Shown: positions 1 to 9,650 of the stretch, piece by piece
Layout: the number at the start of each line of letters is the position of its first letter
How positions within the stretch are numbered: the first letter of the stretch is position 1
Assembly: GCF_000221045.1 (NCBI RefSeq)
Contig: NC_015856.1
Coordinates: 1,831,317-1,895,316 of the forward strand
Direction of reading: 5' to 3'
Origin: Collimonas fungivorans Ter331
Lineage (GTDB): Bacteria > Pseudomonadota > Gammaproteobacteria > Burkholderiales > Burkholderiaceae_D
Length of the DNA: 64,000 bases
The notes under the pieces: model-generated
Told to the model about the DNA's origin: nothing
Database searches by the model: none
What the model saw: the letters and a program-made list of their open reading frames with translations, nothing else
Position numbers and translations under genes: made by a program

Positions 1-2
1 TG

Positions 3-566
3 GAGCTGCTGTCTTCTGATCCAGCCAGCCAGTCCAGGGCGATTAATGGGATCGCCTTGGAATTTTACTGGATCGGTTTCTACTTCCTGAGCTTGTATGG
101 TGGAGCCTGGCTGGTGCCGACTGTATTCCGGCTGCTCATCATCCGCTTCCGGTTAGACGGGACCGGCCGTTTTTCCCCCTGGCTGCGCTTTAACCAGGCG
201 CCGTGGTACTACCTGCTGACCGGCGCCGATTCTGAAGAAGGCAGGCCGCCGGATCTGATCGCGGTATCGGCGATCGTCGACGTGGCTGGCCAGGCGGTAC
301 TGTTTACCGGTCTCCTGACGGATTATGTTTTTGACGTCGACGGTGTCCTCGACCGGCTCATCCTGCAGCAGGTGATGCGTCGTCCGCTGGTCGCCGACAA
401 GGAGAACGACGCCACGGTGGAGCAGGACCTGGCGCGCTTCTATGGCGTCGACGGCAATTATTTTGTGCTGCGCTATAGCGAAGCGATTACCTTGAACATC
501 GAATACATCAAGCTGGCGAAACTGGCGGCGGAAACGCCAGCCGACGACAGCGCTCGGCCAGGCTAG
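3..566 (+). CDS. Membrane-anchored hypothetical protein, 5' end outside window
   Basis: The reading frame is open from the first base of the window, so the gene almost certainly begins upstream. The first possible internal start is a TTG at 57. The visible part opens with a hydrophobic stretch (FYWIGFYFLSLYGGAWLVP) followed by a basic patch, which looks like a membrane segment, and then a soluble C-terminal domain containing LIAVSAIVDVAG and LTDYVFDVDGVLDRLIL. The mix of acidic and hydrophobic residues after the anchor suggests a small beta-rich cytoplasmic domain. I do not recognise the family with confidence; a DUF6338-like protein is possible. It converges on the thioesterase gene with only 20 bp between them. 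Confidence 0.6.
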   Translation, partial: ELLSSDPASQSRAINGIALEFYWIGFYFLSLYGGAWLVPTVFRLLIIRFRLDGTGRFSPWLRFNQAPWYYLLTGADSEEGRPPDLIAVSAIVDVAGQAVLFTGLLTDYVFDVDGVLDRLILQQVMRRPLVADKENDATVEQDLARFYGVDGNYFVLRYSEAITLNIEYIKLAKLAAETPADDSARPG

Positions 567-586
567 CCGCTACTTCGCGATCATTC

Positions 587-1117
587 TCAGGGCAGGGGAA
601 ACACCAGGCAGGTAGTGGTCGCATGCGCATAGATCTTGCCTTCGACGTCCACGATATTGGCTTCCGCCACGCCGACCCTGCCGCCGACCTGGATCACTTT
701 GCCTATGGCGCGCACCGGTCCGGTTTTATCCGTGAGCGCACGGATCAGGTTGACCTTCAATTCCAGTGTGGTGTAGCCGCTGCCTTTGGGCAGCGCCGAC
801 TGCACCGCGCATCCCAGCGCCGAATCCAGCAAGGTGCAAAAGTAGCCGCCATGCACGCTGCCGATCGGGTTGTAATGCTGCATGGCAGGCGTCCCCTGGA
901 ACACCACGCGGCCGGGTTCGGCTTCGATCAGGTTGAAGTCCAGTGTTTGTGCAATCGGCGGAATCGGCAATTCACCTCTCAGGATGGCTTGTAAAAATTC
1001 AACGCCGCTGTATTGCTTCAGCTGTTCCAGCGAGGCGACGCCCGGGGCTGCCAGCCTGGCGCGCACGGCGCTATCTTCGGCCTGCCATTGCGCCACGGTT
1101 TCTTCACGGTTGGACAT
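587..1117 (-). CDS. PaaI-family hotdog thioesterase
   Basis: A 176-residue protein with a single hotdog-fold domain in its C-terminal two thirds. The PaaI/YbgC-type signature is visible as HGGYFCTLLDSALGCAV, where the HGG and the following acidic residue mark the thioesterase active site, followed by the TLELKVNLIRAL strand and ending in a typical AHATTTCLVF strand. Family members hydrolyse acyl-CoA or aryl-CoA thioesters in the cytosol; the substrate cannot be read from sequence. The N-terminal roughly 60 residues are a charged extension. The start at 1117 has a good AGGAGA ribosome binding site (minus strand) about 5 bases upstream. No obvious operon partner. Confidence 0.85.
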   Translation of the reverse strand: MSNREETVAQWQAEDSAVRARLAAPGVASLEQLKQYSGVEFLQAILRGELPIPPIAQTLDFNLIEAEPGRVVFQGTPAMQHYNPIGSVHGGYFCTLLDSALGCAVQSALPKGSGYTTLELKVNLIRALTDKTGPVRAIGKVIQVGGRVGVAEANIVDVEGKIYAHATTTCLVFPLP

Positions 1118-1526
1118 GCATTCTCCTGTTCGTTTGCTGTTTATTGTTGTTTATTGCTGGTGGGGTTGATCGAGCTTGCCGCCGCTTTGGCGCAAGCCCA
1201 AACCAAGGCAATCGATTGTAAGCGGAATTTTATCCGCGCATCGGACAGGGAAGCGGTGCGGCCATCGTTGCGTTGGTTTCTCGGTTTGCCTGATGAACAA
1301 CATGTGGCTTGATCCATGCAACTGTGTTGCAATTGGCTTGCAAGCGATGCCGGTTCCCGATTACACTCGCTGTTTCAGCTCTTTGATTTTTCACCAAAGA
1401 CATCACCAGGCCGAATCGCATGCATCGTCAGCAAACCAGTTTCACCATGTCAACGCCGTGCTTTGCACGCGCGACCGGTGCGCCTGTGCCTGATGCCGGC
1501 CTGCCTGGCAACTGCACGGGTGCCGC
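1118..1526. other. Intergenic region with one perfect short palindrome
   Basis: About 400 bases without a convincing gene. The only structure I see is the inverted repeat at 1317-1331. Several open frames cross the region, but they have no ribosome binding site and overlap each other. Confidence 0.6.
1317..1331. promoter_or_regulatory. Candidate operator: TGCAAC-TGT-GTTGCA palindrome
   Basis: A perfect 6+3+6 inverted repeat lies about 200 bases upstream of the small CxxC protein and its TonB receptor partner. It is followed by another TTGCAA at 1352-1360. It does not match a Fur or Zur box that I know. The protein that binds here, if any, is unknown. Confidence 0.3.
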
Positions 1527-1862
1527 ATGCGGCTGATCGTCGAACCGCATTTCCACGCCAGGCGCCGGTTCAAGCTGCGCCTGCAGCAGTTCGCGTTATG
1601 GCTGGCGCTGGCTATCCTGGTGCTGCAACTGGTCGGGATGGCCTTCCATCACCACAGCCTGGCCGAAATCTCATCCGATTGCGTCAGCTGCGACCTGGCT
1701 GCCGATTTCCCTTCTCCTGTCCCATCCAGCCCGGTGCCGGTGCTGACGCCGGTGCTGGTATTCGCCTACCGTACGGCTGTCGAACTGGTGTACGTCTTTA
1801 TCCCGGCGCAGAAGCATTACCTCACTCCGCATTCTCAAGCTCCTCCAGCCCCGGTCGTTTGA
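1527..1862 (+). CDS. Small membrane protein with CxxC, DUF2946-like
   Basis: A 111-residue protein with a basic N-terminus, one clear membrane segment (about residues 22-40, FALWLALAILVLQLVGMAF), a His cluster directly after it (FHHHS) and a CVSC motif at about residues 51-54. A Pro-rich stretch follows. Small proteins of this layout (DUF2946 and relatives) are often found next to TonB-dependent receptors and are suspected of metal binding, but their function is not established. The gene precedes the TonB receptor in the same direction by about 135 bases, with a possible terminator hairpin between them. Family assignment is tentative. Confidence 0.55.
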   Translation: MRLIVEPHFHARRRFKLRLQQFALWLALAILVLQLVGMAFHHHSLAEISSDCVSCDLAADFPSPVPSSPVPVLTPVLVFAYRTAVELVYVFIPAQKHYLTPHSQAPPAPVV

Positions 1863-1894
1863 CCTTCCTTGTTTTTCCCTATTGGTTCTGACCT

Positions 1895-1920
1895 AAGGCA
1901 GCCCTGAGGCTGCGCCTTTT
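1895..1920 (+). terminator. Hairpin with short T tract between small protein and TonB receptor
   Basis: GCAGCC-CTGA-GGCTGC stem extended by AAG/CTT with one bulged base, followed by TTTT. It could end transcription after the small CxxC gene or act as an attenuator before the receptor gene. Confidence 0.45.
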
Positions 1921-1997
1921 CCGGTTCGCGTTTGCCCGCCCGGAAACGAGGAGTCGGTTATTCGTGGGGATGTTTCCCCCTTACTGGAGTTTTGAGA

Positions 1998-4376
1998 ATG
2001 AACACACGCTTGTTGCGTCCACTACAACTAAGCGCCCTGATTGCGCTCGCTTACGGTTTTGCCGTTCCTGCCGCTTATGCGCAATCCGCCGCCAAACAGA
2101 TCAGCGGCGCCATCCATGATGCGCTCGGCCATCCCTTGTCTGACGCCACGGTCGCCTTGAAAGATGCAAGCGGCAACGCCGTCGGCAGCACCCGCAGCGA
2201 CCAGCAGGGACACTTTGTCTTTAGCGACATCGCGCCCGGCAGCTATGCGATCAGCGTCGGCAAGCCTTCCTTCCAGTCGGAGAACGGTACGGTGACAGTG
2301 GCCGACGAAGCCGGCGCGACTACCGATATCACCTTGCAAGCGAGCCGGGCCGGCACGGTCACGGCCAGCAATGCAGTGGTGGTCACCGCCGATCGCCTGG
2401 ACCGCGCCAGGAACGGCATCCAGGTAGAAACCGGCAGCAGCATCTATCGCATCGGCCGCAAGGAAATCGCCGCCATGCCGCAAGGCGAGGACACAGCGTT
2501 CAATGAAGTCTTGCTGCGCGCGCCCGGGGTGGCCCAGGATTCCTTCGGCCAGCTGCACGTGCGCGGCGACCACGCCAACCTGCAATACCGCCTGAACGGC
2601 ATCATCCTGCCGGAAAGCATTTCCGGCTTTGGCCAGACCCTGGACACTCGCTTTGTCGACAGCGTCAGCGTCCTCACCGGCGCCTTGCCGGCGCAATACG
2701 GTTACCGCACCGCGGGCGTGGTCGATATCCATACCAAGAACGGCGAGCTGCAGAACGGTGGCAATATCGGCGTGCAGATCGGCAGCAACAATACGCGCCA
2801 GGTCAGCGGCGATGTGAGCGGCAGCACCGATTCCTTCAGCTACTACATCAACGGTTCCTTCGAAGCCAACAACCTGGGCATCGAAAACCCTACCGGCGCA
2901 TCCAGCGCCTTGCACGACCGCACTTTGCAAAACAAGGCCTTCGGCTATTTCTCTTACCTGCTCGATGCCGATACGCGCGTCAGCCTGATCCTCGGCAATT
3001 CGGACGGCCGTTTCCAGATACCGAACAGCGCCGGCCAGACCCCGGGTTTCCAGCTGGACGGCGTGACCGATTTGCCGTCGGCCGACCTCAACGAACGGCA
3101 GCATGAAACCAACCGCTACGGCATCCTTGCCCTGCAAGGTAAAATCGGCTCCGACATCGATTACCAGGTGGCGGCATTCAGCCGTTATTCGAAAGTGCTG
3201 TTCGAGCCGGACCAGACCGGCGACCTGTTGTATACCGGCGTCGCATCGCGCGTGTTGCGCACCGGCCTGGCGAACGGCCTGCAGGCTGACGGCAGTTATC
3301 GCCTGAACGCCAGCCATACGTTGCGCGCCGGCATCAACTACACCCGCGAGAACTTGAAGAACAGCGACAACTCGCTGACTTTCCCTGCGGACGACAGCGG
3401 TGCGCAGCTGTCGACGCAGCCGATCTCGCTGGCCGACAGCAGCCAGAAGACCACCAACCAGACCGGCATCTATCTGCAGGACGAATGGAAACTGAGCGAT
3501 ACAGTCACCTTGAATTACGGCGCCCGCGCCGACTGGGTGAATGCCTATGTCAGCGCCAGCCAGTTCAGTCCGCGTATCGGCGTGGTGTACCAGATGACGC
3601 CGCGGACTACCTTCCATGCCGGTTATGCCAGGTACTTCACGCCGCCCGCCAGCGAACTGATTGGCTCCAACACCATCACCAGCTTCAACGGCACCACCAA
3701 CGCCCCGGCCAACAACCAGAACGACCCGGTGCAGGCCGAGAGCTCGGATTATTACGACCTGGGCGTCAACCACCAGCTGACCCAGCATGTGACGGTGGGG
3801 CTGGACGGCTACTACAAGAAAGTCAAGAACATGCTGGACGAAGGGCAGTTCGGTTCGGCCTTGCTGTACACGCCGTTCAACTATGCGCAGGGCAAGGTGT
3901 ACGGCCTGGAGCTGACCGTGAACTACCACAAGGACAACCTGTCGGCCTACCTGAACCTGGCGCGCTCTACCGCGCTCGGGAAAAACATCGTGTCGAGCCA
4001 GTACAACTTCGGCCAGGATGAACTGAACTACATCTCCAGCAACTGGGTGCACCTGGATCACGATCAAAGCATTACTGCTTCGACCGGGGTTTCCTATCTG
4101 TGGCAGGGCACGACGCTGACCGCGGATGCATTGTTCGGCAGCGGCTTGCGCAGCGGTTTCGCCAATACCGAGCATTTGCCGGCGTATACCGAAGTCAACC
4201 TGGGCGCCAGCCATACCTTCAACGACAGCCCGATCGGCAAGTTCACCACGCGCCTGAGCGTGATCAACCTGTTCGACAAGGTCTATGAAATCCGCGACGG
4301 CTCGGGCATCGGCGTCGGCGCGCCGCAGTTCGGCCAGCGCCGCGCTTTCTACCTGGCGCTGACAAAATCGTTCTGA
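1998..4376 (+). CDS. TonB-dependent outer membrane receptor with CarboxypepD_reg domain
   Basis: A 792-residue outer-membrane receptor. A signal peptide ends near AAYAQ (about residue 29). A carboxypeptidase-regulatory-like beta-sandwich follows (about 35-115, GAIHDALGHPLSDATVAL to VFSDIAPGSYAI). The plug domain then runs to about residue 235 (LLRAPGVAQDSFGQLHVRG, YRLNGIILPE, QYGYRTAGVVDIHTKNG). The rest is a 22-strand barrel ending in the aromatic LTKSF typical of outer-membrane proteins. I chose the ATG at 1998 rather than the in-frame codon at 1932 because GGAGT lies just upstream and the signal peptide then starts correctly. The ligand is not evident; no siderophore genes are nearby. A strong terminator follows directly. 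Confidence 0.88.
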   Translation: MNTRLLRPLQLSALIALAYGFAVPAAYAQSAAKQISGAIHDALGHPLSDATVALKDASGNAVGSTRSDQQGHFVFSDIAPGSYAISVGKPSFQSENGTVTVADEAGATTDITLQASRAGTVTASNAVVVTADRLDRARNGIQVETGSSIYRIGRKEIAAMPQGEDTAFNEVLLRAPGVAQDSFGQLHVRGDHANLQYRLNGIILPESISGFGQTLDTRFVDSVSVLTGALPAQYGYRTAGVVDIHTKNGELQNGGNIGVQIGSNNTRQVSGDVSGSTDSFSYYINGSFEANNLGIENPTGASSALHDRTLQNKAFGYFSYLLDADTRVSLILGNSDGRFQIPNSAGQTPGFQLDGVTDLPSADLNERQHETNRYGILALQGKIGSDIDYQVAAFSRYSKVLFEPDQTGDLLYTGVASRVLRTGLANGLQADGSYRLNASHTLRAGINYTRENLKNSDNSLTFPADDSGAQLSTQPISLADSSQKTTNQTGIYLQDEWKLSDTVTLNYGARADWVNAYVSASQFSPRIGVVYQMTPRTTFHAGYARYFTPPASELIGSNTITSFNGTTNAPANNQNDPVQAESSDYYDLGVNHQLTQHVTVGLDGYYKKVKNMLDEGQFGSALLYTPFNYAQGKVYGLELTVNYHKDNLSAYLNLARSTALGKNIVSSQYNFGQDELNYISSNWVHLDHDQSITASTGVSYLWQGTTLTADALFGSGLRSGFANTEHLPAYTEVNLGASHTFNDSPIGKFTTRLSVINLFDKVYEIRDGSGIGVGAPQFGQRRAFYLALTKSF

Positions 4377-4400
4377 AGCAGGGGATAGACGGGAAATTCG

Positions 4401-4427
4401 CGGGGAGCTTGCTCCCCGTTTTTTTTT
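4401..4427 (+). terminator. Rho-independent terminator after TonB receptor
   Basis: CGGGGAGC stem closed by a short TT loop with GCTCCCCG, followed by nine T residues. It sits 25 bases after the receptor stop codon. Confidence 0.9.
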
Positions 4428-4451
4428 GCATATTTCAGGATATGACATGCG

Positions 4452-4499
4452 TTTCATAATGTGAAATATTGAAATGCGAAGCACCATTTTCATATTTCA
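4452..4499. promoter_or_regulatory. Nested TTTCA/TGAAA inverted repeats upstream of aceA
   Basis: Two overlapping dyads: TTTCA-N5-TGAAA (4452-4466), and a longer one with a 14-base left arm at 4462-4475 and a right arm at 4486-4499 that matches its reverse complement at 12 of 14 positions. They lie in a very AT-rich stretch with further TTTCAT copies to about 4525. They may bind a regulator of the glyoxylate shunt. Confidence 0.4.
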
Positions 4500-4574
4500 C
4501 TCTCAGGGATTTTATTTCATATCGCAAAAAATGAAAGTTAAGTTATTGAATTTAAAGAAAATAAAAATACTTAT

Positions 4575-4620
4575 ATGTCTTATATAAGACATTGTTGCCT
4601 CGCACAGATAGGCCTACTAT
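4575..4620 (+). promoter_or_regulatory. aceA promoter with an 18-bp palindromic operator
   Basis: A perfect 18-base palindrome, ATGTCTTATATAAGACAT, occupies 4575-4592. It touches a plausible -35 (TTGTTG, 4592-4597), which is 17 bases from a plausible -10 (TACTAT, 4615-4620). The position, at the upstream edge of the -35, fits an activator or repressor of isocitrate lyase. The palindrome type resembles GntR-family operators, but the cognate protein is not in this window. Confidence 0.6.
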
Positions 4621-4669
4621 TTAGTCATCGGATTTGATTTCACTTTTTGTTTTTAACAGGAGAACGACG

Positions 4670-5965
<1,296 letters not shown>

Positions 5966-6039
5966 TTTGCCGGATTAAAAGTGTATTGAATGCCGGTTAG
6001 CCGGCAAGCTGCAGGTGTTATCTCGCCGGTGGCCCATAA

Positions 6040-6070
6040 GGCCGCATCCCACAAGGATGCGGCCTTTTTT
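6040..6070 (+). terminator. Rho-independent terminator after aceA
   Basis: GGCCGCATCC-CACAA-GGATGCGGCC, a perfect 10-bp stem followed by six T residues. It lies between the convergent aceA and Lrp-type regulator genes. Confidence 0.92.
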
Positions 6071-6085
6071 ATTCGAACAGCCGGT

Positions 6086-6604
6086 TCATGCGGGAGGCAA
6101 GGGCAGCATGTTGGTCGACTTGATTTCGTCCAGGCAGACGCTGGAGCGCACACCGCTGACGCCGCGCATGCGCATCAGCTTTTCCATCAGAAAATCCGAC
6201 AGCTCTTTCAAATCGTGCGCGGTGACCTTGAGCACATAATCAAAATCGCCGGTTACCGAGTAACATTCCAGGATCTGCGGCCATTCGTTGATGGCGTTCT
6301 TGAAGCCGGACAAGTCGTTGATATGTCCTTTTTCCATCGAGACGTGGACGAAGGCGATCACGAACAGGCCCAGGCTGGCTGGATTCAGGCGGGTTTCATA
6401 GCGTACGATAAACCCCGCTTCTTCCAGCCGCCGATGGCGCCGGTGGCACTGCGGGGCCGACAGATTGACCGCCTGCGCCAGCTCCAGGTTGGACACGCGG
6501 CCGTTCTGCTGCAGAAAAGTCAACATTTTACGGTCGATTTGATCGATGTCTATTTTGTGCAATTTATTCTCGATTTGCGGATTTTCTGCGAAATTATATT
6601 TCAT
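6086..6604 (-). CDS. Lrp/AsnC-family transcriptional regulator
   Basis: A 172-residue regulator. The N-terminal winged HTH (about residues 20-75) begins with the family hallmark IDQIDRKMLTFLQQNGRVSNLELAQAVNLS and continues into CHRRHRRLEEAGFIVRY. The C-terminal RAM ligand-binding domain follows (VTGDFDYVLKVTAHDLKELSDFLMEKLMRMRGVSGVRS). Lrp/AsnC proteins sense amino acids and usually control neighbouring amino acid transport or catabolism genes. This gene is divergent from the ABC transporter / dehydrogenase / HPPD run, so control of that run by an aromatic amino acid is a reasonable inference. I use the ATG at 6604; a TTG at 6634 would add ten residues unlike the family. Confidence 0.9.
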   Translation of the reverse strand: MKYNFAENPQIENKLHKIDIDQIDRKMLTFLQQNGRVSNLELAQAVNLSAPQCHRRHRRLEEAGFIVRYETRLNPASLGLFVIAFVHVSMEKGHINDLSGFKNAINEWPQILECYSVTGDFDYVLKVTAHDLKELSDFLMEKLMRMRGVSGVRSSVCLDEIKSTNMLPLPPA

Positions 6605-6776
6605 AACCGGGTAAACATCGGCCTCAAGTCGCAAGCCAATTTTTAGCGTTAAAAGCTATACTTTTTTCAAAATAACATATGGCGCAGCAGCGGAGCATCA
6701 TGAAACATGTTCCTGTTGCAATATAATAAAGAAGCCGATTTCCGGCAACCAAACTGACTCATTTGGAGACAAAGTC
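6605..6776. promoter_or_regulatory. Divergent control region between Lrp regulator and ABC transporter
   Basis: AT-rich intergenic region with a consensus -10 hexamer TATAAT at 6722-6727 facing the transporter, though without a good -35. Lrp/AsnC sites are loose and I cannot assign one by eye. A GGAG ribosome binding site lies before the ATG at 6777. Confidence 0.5.
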
Positions 6777-7754
6777 ATGAAATTTCCTTTCTTGCGTTCC
6801 GCCATTGCATCCGTAGTCTTGCTTAGCCTGGCGGGCGTATCCGCTTCCGCTGCCTACGCTGCCGATAAAACGGTAGTGGTGACGGCCATCGTTGAACATC
6901 CGGCGCTCGACGCTGTGCGCGACGGCGTCAAGGACGAGTTGAAGGCGGCCGGTTATGAAGTCGGCAAGAATCTGAAGTTCGAATACCAAAGCGCGCAAGG
7001 CAACAACGCCACGGCGTCGCAGATCGCCCGCAAGTACGCCGGCAGCCAGCCGGATGTCGCGGTCGCGATCGCCACCCCGTCGGCCCAGGCGCTGGTGGCA
7101 GCCACCAAGACCGTGCCTATCGTATACGCCGCGGTGACCGATCCGGTCGCGGCCAAGCTGGTCAAGAGCTGGGATGCATCCGGCACCAATGTCACCGGCG
7201 TGTCCGACATGTCGCCGCTGGACAAGCAGATCGAACTGATCCGCAAGGTGGCGCCGAAAGCCAAGCGCATCGGCGTGATCTACAGCCCGGGCGAAGCGAA
7301 TTCGGTATCCATCGTCGAGTCGCTCAAGAAGCTGCTGGCCGGCACCGACCTGACCCTGGTCGAAGGCGCCGCTGCCCGCACCATCGATGTGCCTAGCGCC
7401 GCGCAAAGCCTGGTGGGCAAGGTCGACGTCATCTACGCACCTACCGACAACAACGTCATGTCGGCCTTCGAAGGCATCGTCAAGGTGGCGGAACAAGCCA
7501 AGCTGCCTGTAGTAGCCGCCGACACCGACGCGGTAAAACGCGGCGCGGCTGCCGCCATCGGCCTCAACTACTACGACCTCGGCCGCCAGGCCGGCAAGAT
7601 CGTGGTGCGCATCCTGAAGGGCGAAGCCGCCGGCAAGATCGCTTCGCAAACCAGCACGACATTCGAACTCTACGTCAATCCTAAAGCTGCGCTGAAACAG
7701 GGCCTGACCTTGCCGGCTGACCTGGTCAAGTCGGCCAAGGTGGTCGAGCAATAA
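6777..7754 (+). CDS. ABC transporter substrate-binding protein (TrpX type)
   Basis: A 325-residue periplasmic binding protein of the ABC_sub_bind family (PF04392). A classical signal peptide ends near AYAAD (about residue 29). The mature protein has two alpha/beta lobes: TVVVTAIVEHPALDAVRDGVKDEL at the start, then ATPSAQALVAATKTVPIVYAAVTDPV, and later the linker block YAPTDNNVMS and VKRGAAAAIGLNYYDLGRQAG. This family works with a branched-chain-type permease and one ATPase; the known example is the tryptophan system TrpXYZ of streptococci. Here the neighbours point to an aromatic amino acid as ligand, which is inference. First gene of a five-gene run. Confidence 0.88.
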   Translation: MKFPFLRSAIASVVLLSLAGVSASAAYAADKTVVVTAIVEHPALDAVRDGVKDELKAAGYEVGKNLKFEYQSAQGNNATASQIARKYAGSQPDVAVAIATPSAQALVAATKTVPIVYAAVTDPVAAKLVKSWDASGTNVTGVSDMSPLDKQIELIRKVAPKAKRIGVIYSPGEANSVSIVESLKKLLAGTDLTLVEGAAARTIDVPSAAQSLVGKVDVIYAPTDNNVMSAFEGIVKVAEQAKLPVVAADTDAVKRGAAAAIGLNYYDLGRQAGKIVVRILKGEAAGKIASQTSTTFELYVNPKAALKQGLTLPADLVKSAKVVEQ

Positions 7755-7817
7755 GATGCGCGCGGATGGCGCTGCCATCCGCTTGCTGCATCGCTGGTGA
7801 TTCTGTTTTGTTGGTGA

Positions 7818-7846
7818 ACCGCCTGCCGCCTTGCCGGCAGGGCGGT
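7818..7846 (+). other. Intra-operon hairpin between binding protein and permease genes
   Basis: ACCGCCTGCCG pairs with CGGCAGGGCGGT apart from one bulged G, with no T tract after it. Hairpins at this place often protect the abundant binding-protein mRNA from decay. Function here is inferred. Confidence 0.45.
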
Positions 7847-7869
7847 CCCGAGCTTATTGAAGGAAGTTT

Positions 7870-8820
7870 ATGTCGCTCATCGCTTCGCTAGGCGCCATTG
7901 AGATCGGCCTGATTTTTGGCCTGGTCGCGCTTGGCGTGTTCTTGTCTTTCCGTGTCGTCAATTTTCCCGACCTGACGGTCGACGGCAGTTTTCCCCTCGG
8001 CGGCGCAGTGGCCGCCACCTTGATCGTCTCCGGCTGGAATCCTTTCCTCGCCACTTTCATCGCACTGCTGGCCGGCGGACTGGCGGGCTGCGTGACAGCC
8101 TGCCTGAATGTCTACCTGAAGATCATGCAATTGTTGGCCAGCATCCTGGTGATGATCGCGCTGTATTCGGTCAACCTGCGCATCATGGGCAAACCCAACG
8201 TGGCGCTGATCAGCGAGCCGACGGTGTTCAGCATGACCAGCATCGGCGACCTGCCGGACTACTGGGTGCAGCCGCTGGTGATGCTGGTGATCGTGCTGAT
8301 CGCCAAGCTCCTGCTGGATGCTTTTTTCGCGTCGGAAACCGGTCTGTCGATGCGCGCCACCGGCGCCAATGCGCGCATGGCGCGCGCCCAGGGCATTTCC
8401 ACCAGCCGCCAGACGGTATGGGGCCTGGCGATTTCCAATGCGTTGGTAGCGCTGGCGGGCGCGTTGTTCGTGCAGACCCAAGGCGGCGCCGACATTTCGA
8501 TGGGCATCGGCACCATCGTGATCGGCCTGGCAGCGGTGATCATCGGTGAAACCGTGCTGCCGGCGCGCAGCCTGGTGGTGACTACGGCGGCCTGTATTTT
8601 CGGCGCGGTGCTGTACCGCTTCTTCATTGCGCTGGCGCTGGACATGGATTTCATCGGTCTCAAGGCGCAGGATTTGAATCTGGTCACGGCCCTGCTGGTC
8701 GGCCTGGCGCTGCTGATTCCTAATTTCAAGCGCAGTTACAAGCGCATGCGCGGTAGTGGAAAACCCAAGCCTTCCGCCAGCATCAACACTGGCCTGGCGC
8801 CGCGCAAAGGGGAAAACTGA
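7870..8820 (+). CDS. ABC transporter permease (TrpY type, branched-chain permease fold)
   Basis: A 316-residue inner membrane protein with about eight to nine hydrophobic segments, of the BPD_transp_2 family that pairs with ABC_sub_bind proteins. Recognisable blocks are VVNFPDLTVDGSFPLGGAVAA near the N-terminus, the cytoplasmic coupling loop ETGLSMRATGANARMARAQGIS at about residues 155-178, and GTIVIGLAAVIIGETVLPAR. The last 30 residues form a basic cytoplasmic tail. Its stop codon overlaps the start of the ATPase gene (TGATG), so the two are translationally coupled. It forms the membrane channel of the predicted amino acid importer. Confidence 0.9.
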   Translation: MSLIASLGAIEIGLIFGLVALGVFLSFRVVNFPDLTVDGSFPLGGAVAATLIVSGWNPFLATFIALLAGGLAGCVTACLNVYLKIMQLLASILVMIALYSVNLRIMGKPNVALISEPTVFSMTSIGDLPDYWVQPLVMLVIVLIAKLLLDAFFASETGLSMRATGANARMARAQGISTSRQTVWGLAISNALVALAGALFVQTQGGADISMGIGTIVIGLAAVIIGETVLPARSLVVTTAACIFGAVLYRFFIALALDMDFIGLKAQDLNLVTALLVGLALLIPNFKRSYKRMRGSGKPKPSASINTGLAPRKGEN

Positions 8821-9614
8821 TGTTGAAACTCGATAACCTGGAAGTCACTTTCAATCCCGATACGCCGATCGAAAACAAGGTCTTGCGCGGCCTGTCGCTG
8901 GAAATTCCTTCTGGCCAGTTTGTCACTGTGATCGGCTCCAACGGCGCCGGCAAATCGACCATGCTGAATGCAGTCTGCGGCGACCTGATGGTCGACAGCG
9001 GCAGCATCACCATCGACGGCACCGACGCCACCCGCCGTTCCAGCTGGCAGCGCGCCGACCTGGTGGCGCGCGTATTCCAGGATCCGATGGCAGGCACCTG
9101 CGAGAGCCTGACGATTGAAGAAAACATGGCGCTGGCCTGGAAGCGCGGCAGCCCGCGCGGCCTGCGTTTCTCCCTGAACCGCAACCTGCGCGCGCTGTTC
9201 CGCGAAAAGCTCAGCATCCTCGGCCTGGGCCTGGAAAACCGCCTGTCCGACCGCATGGGCCTGCTGTCCGGCGGCCAGCGCCAGGCGGTCAGCTTGCTGA
9301 TGGCTTCGCTGCAGCCGTCGCGCATCCTGCTGCTGGATGAACATACCGCCGCGCTCGATCCGAAAACCGCGGCCTTCATCCTGAGCCTGACGGCCAAGAT
9401 CGTCGAATCCGGAAAACTGACGGCAATGATGGTGACCCACAGCATGCGCCAGGCGCTCGACTACGGCACGCGCACCGTGATGCTGCACGAAGGCAAGGTG
9501 ATCCTGGACGTGCATGGCGAGCAGCGCAAGGGCATGGACGTGCCGGACCTGCTGCGCATGTTCGAAACCACGCGCGGCGAAAAAATCGATGACGACAAGC
9601 TGTTGCTGGGCTGA
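8820..9614 (+). CDS. ABC transporter ATP-binding protein (TrpZ type)
   Basis: A 264-residue cytoplasmic ATPase subunit. Walker A is GSNGAGKS (residues 39-46), the ABC signature is LLSGGQRQAVSLL, and Walker B with its switch is ILLLDEHTAALDP. The DEH after the aspartate strand, rather than DEP, is typical of this branched-chain/TrpZ-like subgroup. An H-loop is visible in MMVTHSMRQALDYG. It powers import through the adjacent permease and binding protein. The start codon overlaps the permease stop. Confidence 0.93.
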   Translation: MLKLDNLEVTFNPDTPIENKVLRGLSLEIPSGQFVTVIGSNGAGKSTMLNAVCGDLMVDSGSITIDGTDATRRSSWQRADLVARVFQDPMAGTCESLTIEENMALAWKRGSPRGLRFSLNRNLRALFREKLSILGLGLENRLSDRMGLLSGGQRQAVSLLMASLQPSRILLLDEHTAALDPKTAAFILSLTAKIVESGKLTAMMVTHSMRQALDYGTRTVMLHEGKVILDVHGEQRKGMDVPDLLRMFETTRGEKIDDDKLLLG

Positions 9615-9650
9615 CCGGTCAGCAGCGCAGAAAACTCAGACAGGAGAAAC

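Noticed and set aside
1176-1493. Possible small genes in the 1118-1526 gap
   Set aside because: Several overlapping frames exist, none with a ribosome binding site, coding-like composition or recognisable sequence.
2028-4493. 821-codon minus-strand open frame opposite the TonB receptor
   Set aside because: Antisense shadow; the plus strand has a signal peptide, plug and barrel signature.
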